Source: Primulina eburnea
Taxonomy: Eukaryota > Streptophyta > Magnoliopsida > Lamiales > Gesneriaceae
Assembly (NCBI RefSeq): GCF_022965805.1
Contig: NW_027330951.1
Span: 534,677 to 598,676 of the forward strand
Direction: 5' to 3'
Length of the DNA stretch: 64,000 bases
In this document: positions 45,160-57,321 of the stretch, piece after piece
How the letters are laid out: every line of letters starts with the position of its first letter
How positions within the stretch are numbered: position 1 is the stretch's first letter
Translations under genes and position numbers: made by a program
Notes under the pieces: generated by a model
Database searches by the model: none
Seen by the model: only the letters and a program-made list of their open reading frames with translations
What the model was told of the DNA's origin: nothing

Positions 45160-46586
45160 CGTAACACTTCTGACCAGTTTTATAAAATAACACAGCGGAA
45201 ATAAAAAAAAATTTACTTGAAGGGAGGAAGGATTTAAAATTTCTTGACATATAGCATTTACAATCAAAACTATAGACATGATCAATAAAGTGTTGCAACA
45301 AAATACAAAATATCATTTCATGTCAAAATACTATCAAAATATCTTCTTCCTCCATCTTTGTTATGCATATGACCCCGGCTCCAATCAACGTCCGGCTCGT
45401 CACTCTTATCTGCATCACATTAAATAACTGAAATGAATATAAAACTCAGCAAGTGGAACTCTTACATAGCAATGGATACATATCATACTCTGTAAAACAT
45501 GGTTTTGAAATCATTAAATACCATCTAATTCTTGAAACATGAATAACATAGTATAACATAACAATAACGATGGTATTTATTTTTTCTCTGTTGGATTGAT
45601 ATCTAAATAGTATCTATGTCTCTGTACCTATATCCCATCGATATAAATCGATACTCTGTTGGGATATAAGACTATGGTCGTTGATCAATTAATTGCATGC
45701 AATCTCTGACTATGTATCTATCAATCCAATAAATCATTTGAACTCTCTTTTGGGCATTAAATCAAACACTTTGCATACTCTTTTCTTTTGTATTCTCTTT
45801 TTCACAATTGAGACATATAAAAGCCTCTAATATAAAACAAAGTGAATTTATACATAATATGAATCAAATGGAAGGGAATAACATGTTAAAACCATTGAAA
45901 AACAATACATATATTATCATGTGAGCAAAAGGAAATGAATTCCACTTACAACCAATGGAAACATTGAATCTAATCTCTTGGTTGAATTCCTACAACAATA
46001 AACGATAATTGCACCTTCAATAACTTAATAATCCAACAACAATACCATAAAAGCCATAAAATCAACACCATCAACAAACCCATGATTTCCCAACATCAAA
46101 ATCCAAAGAATAACCAAAGCCACAAGCTTACCTTAGCTTCTTGAACCCAAAATAACCTTGTTCTAACTTCAAAATCCAACAAAAAGCTTGAATCAAAGGT
46201 ACTAAATGAAGAAATTGAGAACCCTAGCTCCCTTGCTCTGAATAAATCGAGAAGAGTGGAGAAAATGAGGCAAAAAGTGAACCAACTCATGTATTTAATC
46301 ACTTAAAACCGAAAACACGCTTTTAATGTACATGCACCGTAGGTGCGCTAAGTCTTGGACCGCTGGAGCGCTGAGTGTACTAGACAACATCCGAAAATCC
46401 GTAAGGAACGACCGCGGGTGAACTGAGTTCTTACCACGAGTGCGCTCTGCCTACTGGAGTTCAGCAAAAAATTTGAAACAAGCGACCGCGGGTGCGCTGC
46501 CTCTTGGACCTCGGGTGCGGTGTCGCCTCTGCCCAAACACCGCGGGTACGGTGTCTTCTCTAGCGCGGGTGCACTGTCACCTGAAT
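45160..46586 (-). mobile_element. E'' LTR, left piece
   Basis: Related to the E and E' LTRs (AATAACACAGCGGAAAT, CAACAAAATACAAAATATCAT, GTTGATCAATTAATTGCATGC). A TATA-like ATTAAATACA lies on the minus strand near 46300-46290, about 36 bp from the motif array. Confidence 0.8.
46337..46580. repeat. ACCGCGGGTGCGCT motif array in E''
   Basis: Degenerate units: CACCGTAGGTGCGCT, GACCGCTGGAGCGCT, GACCGCGGGTGAACT, TACCACGAGTGCGCT, GACCGCGGGTGCGCT, GACCTCGGGTGCGGT, CACCGCGGGTACGGT, AGCGCGGGTGCACT. This is older and more diverged than the E array. Confidence 0.8.
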
Positions 46587-47506
46587 TGTTGTGAATATTT
46601 GTACGAATAAAAGCAAACACGATTAAAATTGAATCGCGCCCTCAATTTAGTATCGAACAAAGAATCGTTGTGTTGTCCCGATCTTTTGAATCAAGTGTGT
46701 GTTGTGATATTCACCTCTAAACTATGAAAAGTTTAGCAACAAATAAACACGGAATAAACAATCGTGATTAGAACAAACATTCGAAGAACTAGTCTAAGAC
46801 AATCCGCACAAGAACGATCGACAAACGCCACAAAGTTGAAAACTTTGATAAGTTTGATTTTTGTTTGACAAAGCAAAAGCTTTAATTGTTTGAGAGAAAA
46901 CTCAAGAACAATGATAAAATATCAATAATAATCTGAATTTGTTCAAAATTTCGTCCAAAAATATGTTTTAATAACAAAAGATATCAAAATCTAGTCTCCC
47001 AAAATAATAAAACTCTAGAAAGGAAACTTTTTTCGCGCAGCCGGCTCAGACACGGACCCTGTGTAGTCCTCTGTGCCCGGGTCCGTGTACACTCGGGAAA
47101 TAAACTTCAGCTGGAAACAATGGACACGGACCCCGTGCCCAACTCCGTGTATGGGTCCGTGTAAACACTGTCTTCGAAATTATCATAGGACACGGACCCC
47201 GTGTACTGGTCCGTGCTTGGGTCCGTGTAGACACTGGAATTCTTCATCCTTGGCTTTAAAGGGCTCGGACCCCGTGTCCAGGTCCGTGTGCACATCCGTG
47301 TAGACTCAGCCTGATTCACTAATGCTTGAATAATATTCCTTTGGCCTCCCAACGTACTCCCCTGCATCAAGACCCCTTCATGCTTGCTTATGACTCCTTG
47401 TAGTGCCTCCTTGAACTTCTTTAGGCGTCCCCTCGTGATTGGTCCGTCCGGCAACTGCAAAGGATCCCATGCTTTCCTTGGGGCTTGACCACCCGTGTTC
47501 GCATCA
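46587..47506 (-). mobile_element. H 3' LTR
   Basis: 920 bp. It encodes the C-terminal tail of integrase on the minus strand ([20 protein letters not shown] near 47395-47460) before the motif array at 47048-47312. A weak TATA-like GAGTTTTATTATTTTGGG lies near 47000-47017. Confidence 0.85.
47048..47312. repeat. ACACGGACCCCGTGT motif array, H 3' LTR
   Basis: Alternating GACACGGACCC(C/T)GTGT, TGGGTCCGTGTA, TGGTCCGTGCTTGGG and CAGGTCCGTGTGCAC units, about nine to eleven half-palindromes. It matches the A3 array motif. Confidence 0.85.
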
Positions 47507-48630
47507 TCCTCCTCTTCTTGAAAAGGATTTGTCCTCAAATCTTGCTCATCACCTACATCAAATAACGACAAGTCACTAACATTGAAAGTAGAACTGACGT
47601 TATACTCACCTGGTAGATCGAGTTTGTAGGCATTGTCATTGATCCTTTCAAGGACTTGAAATGGTCCATCGCCCCTAGGTAGTAGCTTTGCACGTCGCTT
47701 CTCCGGAAACCTTTCCTTCCTCAAGTGTAGCCACACCCAATCTCCCTTCTCAAATATCACCTTCTTCTTCCCTTTGTTGGCTTGCTTGGCATATTGCTCA
47801 TTTCTCTTCTCAATGTTGGCCTTGACCTTTTCATCCAACCCCCTAACAAATTCAGCTTTCTTCTTGCCATCCATATTTAGCCTTTCACTCACAGGTAAAG
47901 ACATCAAATCCAATGGAGTCAAAGGATTAAAACCATAAACAATTTCAAATGGCGAATAATTTTTAGTACGATGCACGCAACGATTATAAGAAAATTCAAC
48001 AAAAGGAAAACAATTATCCCAATTCTTTAAGTTCTTTTTAAGAATAGCACGCAAAAGTGTTCCTAACGTCCTATTAACAACTTCAGTTTGCCCATCCGTT
48101 TGAGGATGACAAGTAGTAGAAAACAACAATTTTGTGCCAAGTTTAGACCATAAAGTCTTCCAAAAGTAACTTAAAAACTTAACATCACGGTCAGACACAA
48201 TAGTCCTATGTATGCCATGCAACCTAACGACTTCTCTAAAGAACAAGTCCACAATGTTAGAAGCATCATCGGTTTTGTGACAAACAATAAAATGTGTCAT
48301 CTTAGAAAATCTATCAACAACAACAAATATTGAATCCCTCCCCTTCTTTGTCCTAGGCAAACCCAAAACAAAGTCCATAGAAATATCAACCCAAGGTTCA
48401 CTAGGGGCGGGAAGTGGTGTATACAAACCATGTGGTTGTGTTTTAGATTTAGCTTGTCTACAAGTTATGCACTTTTCACACACACGTTCAACATCACGCT
48501 TCATATGTGGCCAATAGAAATGTTCATGCGATGCGCTTAAGGTCTTAGCCACACCAAAGTATCCCATTAAACCACCCCCATGTGCCTCCCTAACAAGTAG
48601 TTCACGAATGGATGATTTAGGGATGCACAA
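47107..48630 (-). pseudogene. H integrase, overlapping the 3' LTR
   Basis: A 507-codon open stretch; the true protein start lies upstream in a shifted frame. Zinc finger: [20 protein letters not shown] then CRQAKS. Core: [72 protein letters not shown], so D, D and E are present. C-terminal GPY-like block: [53 protein letters not shown]. The tail [18 protein letters not shown] is read from within the LTR, then runs into the motif array as low-value sequence. No chromodomain is seen; CRM elements carry a different CR tail. Confidence 0.88.
47507..47522 (-). promoter_or_regulatory. H polypurine tract region
   Basis: The minus strand reads TTCAAGAAGAGGAGGA right at the LTR edge. This lies inside the coding frame, as in CRM elements where integrase overlaps the LTR. 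Confidence 0.65.
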
Positions 48631-49228
48631 CCTATTTCTCTAAACAAGAAACCATTATGCAAATAGAATTTATAATGTGGACCATGCATACAAGTTTCAA
48701 ACACACTCTTAAAGTCCTTATATAGCACATACAACTCTTTGACATGCTCAAACCCCAAAATTTTAGATTCCAAGGTAGAGAAAAGGATGTACCTTCGTGA
48801 TAGCGCGTCGGCCACTATATTTTCCTTACCTTGTTTGTACTTGATGATGTAGAGAACGTCTCTATGAACGCCACCCACTTGGCATGCCGCTTGTTCAACT
48901 TCTGTTGGCCCTTAAGGTGCTTAAGAGACTCATGATCCGTGTGAATCACAAACTCCTTAGGCCTCAAGTAGTGTTGCCACGTCTCTAAGGTCCTCACAAG
49001 CGCGTAGAACTCCTTGTCATATGTGGGATAATTCAAGGCCGCTCCATTAAGCTTCTCACTAAAGTATGCCACCGGCCGCCCTCCTTGCATCAACACTCCA
49101 CCAATACCTACACCTGAAGCATCACATTCAATTTCAAACGTATTAGCAAAATCAGGTAAAACAAGTAAAGGAGCATTAATTAATTTTTGCTTAATGGGAT
49201 TATGGACTTCTCTTGCTCCTCGCCCCAA
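48631..49228 (-). pseudogene. H RNase H and connection, frameshifted
   Basis: RNase H of gypsy type: [73 protein letters not shown], then [11 protein letters not shown]. Frame changes near 49200, 48860 and 48625 separate it from RT and integrase. Confidence 0.85.
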
Positions 49229-50391
49229 TGGAATGGAGCGTTCTTCTTGATCACCGCCGTCATCGGTGCCGCCAATGTGCTAAAGTCCTTTACAAACCTC
49301 CTATAGAAGCTTGCAAGACCATGAAAGCTTCGAACTTGACCAACAGTAGTAGGCGTTGGCCAATCTCGAATAGCACTTACCTTGTCTTCATCAACGTGTA
49401 TACCCCGTGAACTTACCACAAACCCAAGGAAGACAAGTTTGCTAGTACAAAATTCACATTTCTTCAAGTTAGCATATAAATTTTCAGCCCTTAATGTTAT
49501 TAGCCCAAGTCTCAAGTGGTTAACATGCTCTTCCAAATTTTTGCTATACACTAGGATATCATCAAAGTAAACCACAACAAATTTCCCTATGTGTGCACGC
49601 AAAACATGATTCATTAACCGCATAAAAGTGCTAGGAGCGTTAGTTAAGCCAAACGGCATGACAATCCACTCATATAACCCATACTTGGTTTTAAAAGCAG
49701 TTTTCCACTCATCACCTTCTCTCATTCTAATTTGGTGATAACCACTCCTCAAGTAAATCTTGCTAAAGATGCAAGCACCATGCAATTAATCTAACATATT
49801 ATCTAGTCTAGGAATGGGATGCCTATACTTAATGGTTATGTTATTGATTGTCCTACAATCTACACACATACGCCATGAGCCATCTTTCTTAGGAACTAAT
49901 AAAACAGGTACCGCACAAGGTGACATGGACTCACGCACAAAACCCCTATCTAACAATTCACTTACCTGCCGTTGAAGCTCCTTAGTCTCCTCCGGATTGC
50001 TTCTATAGGCCGGGCGATTTGGCAATGCACTCCCGGGCACCAAATCAATTTGGTGCTCGATTCCCCACAATGGTGGTAGCCCTTGAGGTAGCTCCTCCGG
50101 AAATATATCGTCAAATTCCTGCAAAAGGGAAACAACAATGCTTGGGAGAGACCCGAATATATCACTTGTGTTAAGGAGGATCTCCTTGTAAAGAATCAAC
50201 ACAAGTGGCTCATGTGTGTGCAACAATTGTTTCAACTCACTTTTTTGGGTCATATATGATTTCTTTTTGGCCTCTTTCCTCTCTTCTTCTTTCCCCTCAA
50301 TTTCTTTCCTCTCTTTTTTATTTTGTATGGCTATCTCACTCTTTTCATCTCTCTTTTTTTCAGCCATTTCATTTTTATTTTCTAAGGCCAC
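49201..50391 (-). pseudogene. H reverse transcriptase with charged linker
   Basis: The N-terminal 50 codons or so are a lysine/glutamate-rich linker (AEKKRDEKSEIAIQNKKERK, EEERKEAKKKS) from a purine-rich tract at about 50260-50400. Then EEFDDIFPEELP-like LQEFDDIFPEELPQGLPPL and RT: DRGFVRESMSPCAVPVLLVP, WRMCVDCRTINNITIKYRHP. A TAA at about 49786 follows LDNMLD. RT resumes with [49 protein letters not shown] (catalytic DD present), [17 protein letters not shown]. An upstream stop after GVN (about 50400) separates it from protease. Confidence 0.85.
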
Positions 50392-50399
50392 CTCACTCT

Positions 50400-51114
50400 T
50401 TAATTCACTCCTTTTTCGACCTCATCTCTCTTTTTCTTTTTCAATTGGTCCTCCAACACTTGCTTTTGGGACAAAGGAATCAATACAATGGATTCTTTCT
50501 TTAAAGTAAATGAGTAACGATTTTTGAACTCGTCATGAGTAACGTGCCTATCAAATTGCCAAGGTCTACCCAACAAAATATGGCAAGCATGCATTGGCAC
50601 CACATCACACATCACCTCATCAATATACTTCCCAATCGAAAACGCAGCTAGAACTTGCCTATTCCCTTTCACCTCCGCACAATCATTCAACCATTGAAGC
50701 CTATATGGTTGAGGATGTTTTATTGTAGTCAACCCCAATTTCTCCACCATCTCAACACTAGACACATTAGTGCAACTACCCCCATCTATGATTACATTGC
50801 AAACCTTACCATTCACAAAACATCTAGTGTGGAACAAATTCTCCCTTTGGCTAGCCTCCTCATCTTTGACTTGGGCACTCATGATACGCCTAGTCACTAG
50901 CGCTTCTCCTACAACCGCCCCATATCCCTCATCGAGATCCTCCAACGCAGGAATATCACCATCACTACCCTCGCCATCTCCCTCACTTTGAGACTCATAC
51001 TCACCATAATCATTCAAAAACATCACCCTCTTATTAGGACACTCACTAGCAATATGACCCAACCCTTGACACCTAAAACATTTAGTATCTCTAGAACGAT
51101 TAGAAGGAGTTTCA
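50400..51114 (-). pseudogene. H gag C-terminus and protease
   Basis: It begins at the E insertion site. The zinc knuckle reads CFRCQGLGHIASECPNKRVM (about 51030-51090). An acidic spacer follows (EYESQSEGDGEGSDGD), then the protease: VCNVIIDGGSCTNVSSVEMV, where the active-site triad is DGG rather than DTG, as in related CRM proteases. Then LQWLNDCAEVKGNRQVLAAF and VVPMHACHILLGRPWQFDRH. It ends at a stop after EKGVN, before the charged RT linker. Its 5' partner is 58993-59922. Confidence 0.85.
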
Positions 51115-51119
51115 GATTT

Positions 51120-52719
51120 TGTGACACCTTGACCCGATATAATTAAATACAGCGGAATTTAAAATTTTCTTTCAAATGGAAGGAGTTTCAAAATACATTT
51201 CATAAAAATGTTTACAAAATAGCAATACATGATCATTTAAATGACATAACAAAATACAAAATATCATTCCTATGATCATGCCAAAATCTTCCTTCCAACG
51301 GTGCATGCATATGACCCCTATCCACAGTCAACGTCCAGGGCCACCACTCTGATCTGCATCACAAGAATAAACTGAAATGAGAATAAATCTCAGCAAGTGG
51401 AACTCTACATAGCAATGATACATAGTATACTCTGTAAATCATGACATTGAAATCATAAATACCATCAACTCTGAAACATGAATACTGTAACAATAACTGT
51501 AGCAATATCAAATCAATAGATAACAATACGATGGTATTTCTCTTTTCTCTGGTTGGATTGATATCAATAGTATCTCTGACTGTGGGTGCAAATATCCCAT
51601 CGATATAAATCGATAACTGTGAGGGATATAAGCCTATGGGCGTTGATCAACTAATTGCATGCAATGCTCTGACTATGATTCAATCAATCCAATAAAAACA
51701 TTTGAATTCTCAATAACATTTAAAGCCGTCGTTTTGCAATCTCTATCTTTTCTTTTGTATTCCCTTTTAACAATAGTGAGACATCAATTGTCTCCAATAG
51801 AGAATCAATGGAATCAATACATAACAATGAATCAATTGAAGGGAATATCACTTTAAAATCTTTGAAATACAATACATATAACAATCATGTGAGCAAAGGG
51901 ATGAAATTCCACTTACAACCCAATAGAACACCTCAAATAAGCTCTTGGTTCACCACCTACAACAATAGTCCATAAACAACACCAATATCAACTCTATATC
52001 CACAAATACAAGTTAAATAACCCATTAAACCAACCAAAACATCAACCTATAGCAACTCATCTCCAAAAACTATGATAGAATCGCACCAAAAACTTACCTA
52101 AGCTTCCTTATACCACGGAGAACGTCGATCTCAAGTCGGAAATCCAAATAACTCCAAGAATCAAAGGTAGGAAGCAAAAGAAATAGAGGAAAACCCTTGC
52201 AATGGAGAGAAATCTCGAAAAGAAGATAAGAGATAAGGTATGGAATGAAGTCAACTCAATCAAAAAGGTACTAAATATCTCGCCCATACTTACAACGCGG
52301 GTGCGGTCACACAAGCACCGCGGGTGCGCTAAGCTCACGGCAATCCAACAAAATCCCATGCACGAACACCGCGGGTGCGGTGCTACAATTACCGCGGGTG
52401 CGGTGCACACCGTGGGTGCGGTCCTTGCACTGCCGCGGGTGCGGTCATGCCACGGCCTTCAAATTCTAAAATGATGAATAGTACACCGCGGGGGCACTCC
52501 TCTAAGAGCGCGGGTGCACTCTTGCTACGGCAATGAACAGTAATAAAACCACCAAAATCGATCCGAAACGCTGAAACGAACAATCAACACCAACTAATAC
52601 CTCAATAAAACAATAACCAATAATACTATAGCCCAAAACACAAATCTAAACATCTAATCATATAACCCAAATAACAAGTTAAGCTTAAACCGTACCGTAC
52701 ACTGGGCTCGGCTATTACA
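51120..52719 (-). mobile_element. E 3' LTR
   Basis: TGTGACACCTTGACC to CGGCTATTACA, 1600 bp. The motif array is at 52292-52525. A TATA-like AGATATTTAG lies on the minus strand at about 52280-52271. Confidence 0.92.
52292..52525. repeat. ACCGCGGGTGCGGT motif array, E 3' LTR
   Basis: About eight units: AACGCGGGTGCGGT, CACCGCGGGTGCGCT, CACCGCGGGTGCGGTG, TACCGCGGGTGCGGTG, CACCGTGGGTGCGGTC, GCCGCGGGTGCGGTC, CACCGCGGGGGCACTC, AGCGCGGGTGCACTC. Confidence 0.88.
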
Positions 52720-52737
52720 ATCTCCCCTCCTTAGAGG
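52720..52737 (-). promoter_or_regulatory. E polypurine tract
   Basis: The minus strand reads CCTCTAAGGAGGGGAGAT directly inside the 3' LTR. Confidence 0.8.
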
Positions 52738-52759
52738 AATTTCGTCCGCGAAATTGACG

Positions 52760-55509
52760 TCACTGCACGAATAACTCAGGATACTTCTCTCTCATCTCAA
52801 TCTCTGGTTCCCACGTAGCCTCCTCGATCAAATGGTTCCTCCAAAGGACTTTAACGATGCCGATCTCTTTGTTCCTCAGAACTCTAACTGTACGATCCAA
52901 AATCTGAATCGGAATCTCTTGGTACGTCAAATTCGGCGTCAAGTCCAATGGCTCGTGGTGAAGAACATGGGAAGGATCTGCAATATACTTCCTGAGCATC
53001 GATACGTGAAACACATTATGGACTCTGTCAAGATCGGGCGGTAGGGCTAATCTGTAGGCTCGGTCGCCAACTCTGTCCAATATCTCAAAAGGGCCAATAA
53101 ACCTTGGACTCAGCTTACCCTTCTTGCCAAATCTCATCACACCCTTGAGAGGTGCTATCTTCAGAAATACATGATCGCCAACCTCGAACTGCAAAGGTCT
53201 GCGACGAACATCTGCATAACTCTTCTGTCTCGACTGAGCAGTCTTCATCCTCTCTCTGATCACAGCAACAACATCGGCCGTCTGCTGGACCAACTCTGGT
53301 CCCAACATCTTCCTCTCGCCAACCTCACCCAAAATAAAGGCGATCTGCACTTCCTGCCATAAAGTGCCTCATACGGTGCCATCCCAATCGACGCCTGGTA
53401 GCTATTGTTGTACGTGAACTCCACAAGTGGCAATTTAGAATTCCAGCTACCAGAATAGTCAATAGTACAAGCTCTGAGCATATCCTCAGGAATCTGAATG
53501 ACTCTCTCTGACTGACCGTCGCTCTGAGGATGATAAGCTGTACTGAAAGCTAATCGAGAACCCATAGCTCTGTGCAGACTCTTCCAAAACTCGGAGGTAA
53601 ATCTAGGGTCACGATCAGACACGATCGACACAGGGACACCGTGAAGTCTAACAATCTCTGAAATGTAGTCCTCGACATACTGATTCATCGAGTACGTCGT
53701 CTTGACTGGGAGAAAGTGCGCTGACTTGGTAAATCGATCAACGATGACCCAAATGGAATTATAACCTCTCTGAACTCTGGGCAGACCAGTCACGAAATCC
53801 ATCGTAATATGCTCCCACTTCCACTGAGGAATCGGTAAAGATAGCAATGTCCCAGCAGGTCTCTGATGCTCAATCTTCACCTGCTGACAAGTAAGGCACT
53901 GAGAAATGAACAAAGCAACATCTTTCTTCATACCTGGCCACCAATAGAGTCGACGAAGATCCTGATACATCTTCGTACTGCTTGGATGAATCGAATAAGG
54001 TGCGGTATGAGCCTCTGTCAAGACGTCTCTACGAATATCGTCGCCAATAGGAACACAAATACGGCCTCTGAAAGTCACCAAACCATCACCATTCGAACCA
54101 AACTCTGAGTTCCCTCTCTCCTCAGCTCTAGCTCTCAACTCTGTCAACTGAACATCAGTCGACTGCTCTCTACGGATCATGTCCGTCAAAGTAGATCGAA
54201 TAACCAACGCTGAAAGACGAGCAATGGTACCTGGAATAACCAGATCAATCTCCTCTCTCTGCAAATCCATCAACAATGGCCTCTGAATCAAAGAACTCAA
54301 AGAAGCACTCGACTTGCGACTCAACGCATCTGCCACAACGTTCGCCTTCCCTGGGTGGTAACTGATAGTCACATCATAATCCTTGACAAGCTCTAACCAC
54401 CTCCTCTGCCTCATGTTGAGCTCTTTCTGAGAAAACAGATACTTCAAACTCTTGTGGTCTGTGAAGATCTCACACTTTTCGCCATACAAGTAATGTCTCC
54501 AAATCTTCAGGGCGAAAACCACAGCTGCTAGCTCCAAATCATGCGTCGGATAATTCTTCTCATAGTCTTTCAACTGGCAAGAAGCATAGGCAATAACCTT
54601 ACCTCGCTGCATCAGAACTGCACCAAGGCCTCTCTTCGACGCATCGGTAAAGACAACGAAATCCTCAGAACCACTAGGCAAAGAAAGAACAGGAGCTGTC
54701 GTCAATCTATCCTTCAGCTCTTGGAATGCACTCTGGCAATCAATAGACCACTCGAACTTCACAGTCTTCCTCGTCAGATTGGACAATGGCAGGGCAATCT
54801 TGGAAAAATCTGAAATGAAACGACGATAATAACCCGCCAAACCAAGGAAACTGCGTACCTCAGACACAGTGGTAGGAATAGGCCAATTCTGAATCGCCTC
54901 TATCTTCAATGGATCAACAGCAATGCCATCTCTCGAAACAACATGGCCTAGAAAAGAAATCTGATCCAGCCAAAACTCACACTTCTTCAGCTTGGCAAAC
55001 AACCTCTTCTCTCGCAACAACTGAAGCACCACTCTGAGATGCTCTGCATGAAGCTCTCTGGTCTTGGAATAGATAAGAATATCGTCGATGAAAACAATGA
55101 CGAAGCTATCCAAGAACGGCTTGAACACTCGGTTCATCAGATCCATAAAGACTGAAGGGGCATTGGTCAAACCAAACGACATCACGAGAAACTCAAAATG
55201 ACCATACCTGGTCCTGAAAGCCCTCTTAGGGACATCAGACTCCCTAACCTTCAACTGATAGTAGCCAGACCGAAGATCAATCTTCGAAAACACAGTGGCA
55301 CCATGGAGCTGATCAAACAAATCATCTATCCGAGGTAACGGATACTTGTTCTTGACAGTCACTTTGTTGAGCTCCCTGTAGTCGATACACAGCCGCAAGG
55401 AACCATCCTTCTTCTTAACGAAAATAACCGGAGCTCCCCAAGGCGAAGAACTCGGACGAATAAAACCCTTATCTAGAAGATCCTGCAACTGCGCCTTCAA
55501 CTCCTTCAT
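52760..55509 (-). pseudogene. E RT, RNase H and integrase
   Basis: A 749-codon open stretch from [20 protein letters not shown] at 55509, then a one-base shift near 53345 into the last 190 codons. [55 protein letters not shown]. RNase [42 protein letters not shown]. Integrase: [86 protein letters not shown]. The shifted tail keeps ADVRRRPLQFEVGDHVFLKI, VGDRAYRLALPPDLDRVHNV and VKVLWRNHLIEEATWEPE, the Tekay-type chromodomain-like end. Confidence 0.92.
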
Positions 55510-56199
55510 CTAAGTAGGGGCCATACGGTACGGAGCCTTAGAAATAGGAACCGTACCAGGAGCTAGATCGATCACGAACTCAACATCTCTGTCCGGTGGC
55601 AAACCCAGAACATCATCCTCAAACACATCAGCAAACTCCCTCACAACATCAATATCATCAATATTCAACTTAATCAGTCTATCAACATCCACAATAGAAG
55701 CAAGAAACCCATCACAGCCTCTACACAGCAATCTCTCAGCCTCAAGACAAGAAATAAAAGGAAGGACCAGCGAAGTACCTGAGCTGGCGAGAACTCCTCC
55801 CTGGCCATCATCTGCAAAAGTCACCTTCTTTGCCACACAATCGATAACAGCACGGTAAGTCGAAAGCCAATCCATGCCAAGAATAACATCGAAGGCAACC
55901 ATAGGGATAACAATCAAATCAGCGAAAACAACTCGCTCCTCAATACGAACAGGGCACGCAAAGACAATCGATGTCGGGCACAAGACATCTCCCGAAGGCA
56001 AAACAACACTAAGCTGAATGGGAAGAATAGAAGGAACTATACCCAAAGATCTCAAAAACAAATCAGACATAAAAGAATGAGTAGCACCAGTATCAATCAA
56101 AGTAGTAGCTACTCTGCCTGAAATAAAAATAGTACTAGAGATCAATGAAGAATCATGATTAATACCTTCCTTCGTCATCGAAAAGATACGACCCTGCAC
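55510..56199 (-). pseudogene. E protease and linker to RT
   Basis: In frame with gag. KVQGRIFSMTKEGINHDSSL precedes the protease core [20 protein letters not shown], with DTG intact near 56090-56100. Then [37 protein letters not shown], and VREFADVFEDDVLGLPPDRD leading to [16 protein letters not shown]. It ends at a TAG (55507-55509 region) where E' has a sense codon, so it is split from RT by one stop. Confidence 0.88.
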
Positions 56200-57186
56200 C
56201 TTCCCTTGGCTAGCTCCCTTAGGACAATTCCTGGCAACGTGGCCTGCCATGCCACAACGATAACAAGTATGAGTGCCCAATCTGCACTCTCCTCGATGAT
56301 GCTTGCCACACTTCTGACACAAAGGCTTCTCGGGATCAAACGGAACCACTGGAACTGGCGGTGGTCTAGGACTCGGCTCCATCTTGTCCTTGCCCTTGAA
56401 ACGATCCCTGCCCCTCTGATTAGAACCCTGGCCTCTCTGAGCAACAGCTTGATGCCTCTCTTGCCTCTCCCTGGCGATATCCTTTTCATCCTGCTCGGCC
56501 AACAACGCTTTGGACACGATATCCTTGAAAGTCACGGCCTTGGACATGTTGATATCACGACGAATCTCAGCTCTAAGGCCTCGAATGAAATGAGCGCCTT
56601 TATCTTTGTCATTGGATGCAACATACGGAGCAAATAGGCAACCCTCTTCAAACTTCAGAATATACTGACTAACATCCATGCTCCCCTGTCGAAGCTCCAA
56701 GAACTCCGTAACCTTCCTCGCTCGAAGTGCGTCGGGGAAATACTTGTCGTAGAACAAGTCCGTGAACTCTGACCACTTCAGCGTCGCAACAGTCACACCA
56801 ACCTTCGTCGCATTCCACCAAATGCGGGCAGCCTTAACCAACATGAAAATGGCACAACTAATCCTGTCTTTGTCCTCATACTAGAGATGATCGAAGATAG
56901 CTTCAAGCGCCTTGACCCACTCGACAGCAACTAGAGGATCGGTGCTACCTGCGAATTCCGGTGGATCCATCCTCTTGAAAGCATAAAAGACGGCATCAGT
57001 GCCAACAGCCTGAGCAACATGACCTCTCACTTGGCCTCGACCCTGTCCTGCTCCTTGCAATCGGAGCAACTGCTGAATCTGATCGCTATGCACCTTAGCC
57101 TGCTCCTTAAGCAACTTGCCGAACTCGTCGACAACTCTCGAGGAAGAACTATCCTCACCCTCTACCGCCTTACGCTTAGGAGGCAT
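56200..57186 (-). pseudogene. E gag with CCHC knuckle, one internal stop
   Basis: ATG at 57186 (MPPKRKAVEGEDSSSSRVVD). Core: KRMDPPEFAGSTDPLVAVEW, ALEAIFDHL, a TAG near 56881, then in the same frame YEDKDR and MLVKAARIWWNATKVG, FLELRQGSMDVSQYILKFEE, HFIRGLRAEIRRDINMSKAV. A basic spacer (RGQGSNQRGRDRFKGKDK) and CQKCGKHHRGEC plus knuckle CYRCGMAGHVARNC (about 56225-56265) follow. It is intact apart from the stop. Confidence 0.9.
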
Positions 57187-57304
57187 GCTCTACAATTGCT
57201 CACAAGACACCAATCAATATATATATAACAATGGATAGATGCAAGAAAACATACCCGGACAGTTGAAAGTAGACGAAGTCATATGCATTGGTCCGAAGAA
57301 CACC

Positions 57305-57316
57305 GCTCTGATACCA
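57305..57316 (-). promoter_or_regulatory. E primer-binding site
   Basis: The minus strand reads TGGTATCAGAGC, five bases from the 5' LTR edge. This is initiator tRNA-Met type. Confidence 0.9.
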
Positions 57317-57321
57317 CTAAA

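Noticed and set aside
50205..50509. Serine/phenylalanine/leucine-rich hydrophobic frames on the plus strand
   Set aside because: They are the antisense of the K/E-rich linker and zinc-knuckle region of element H.
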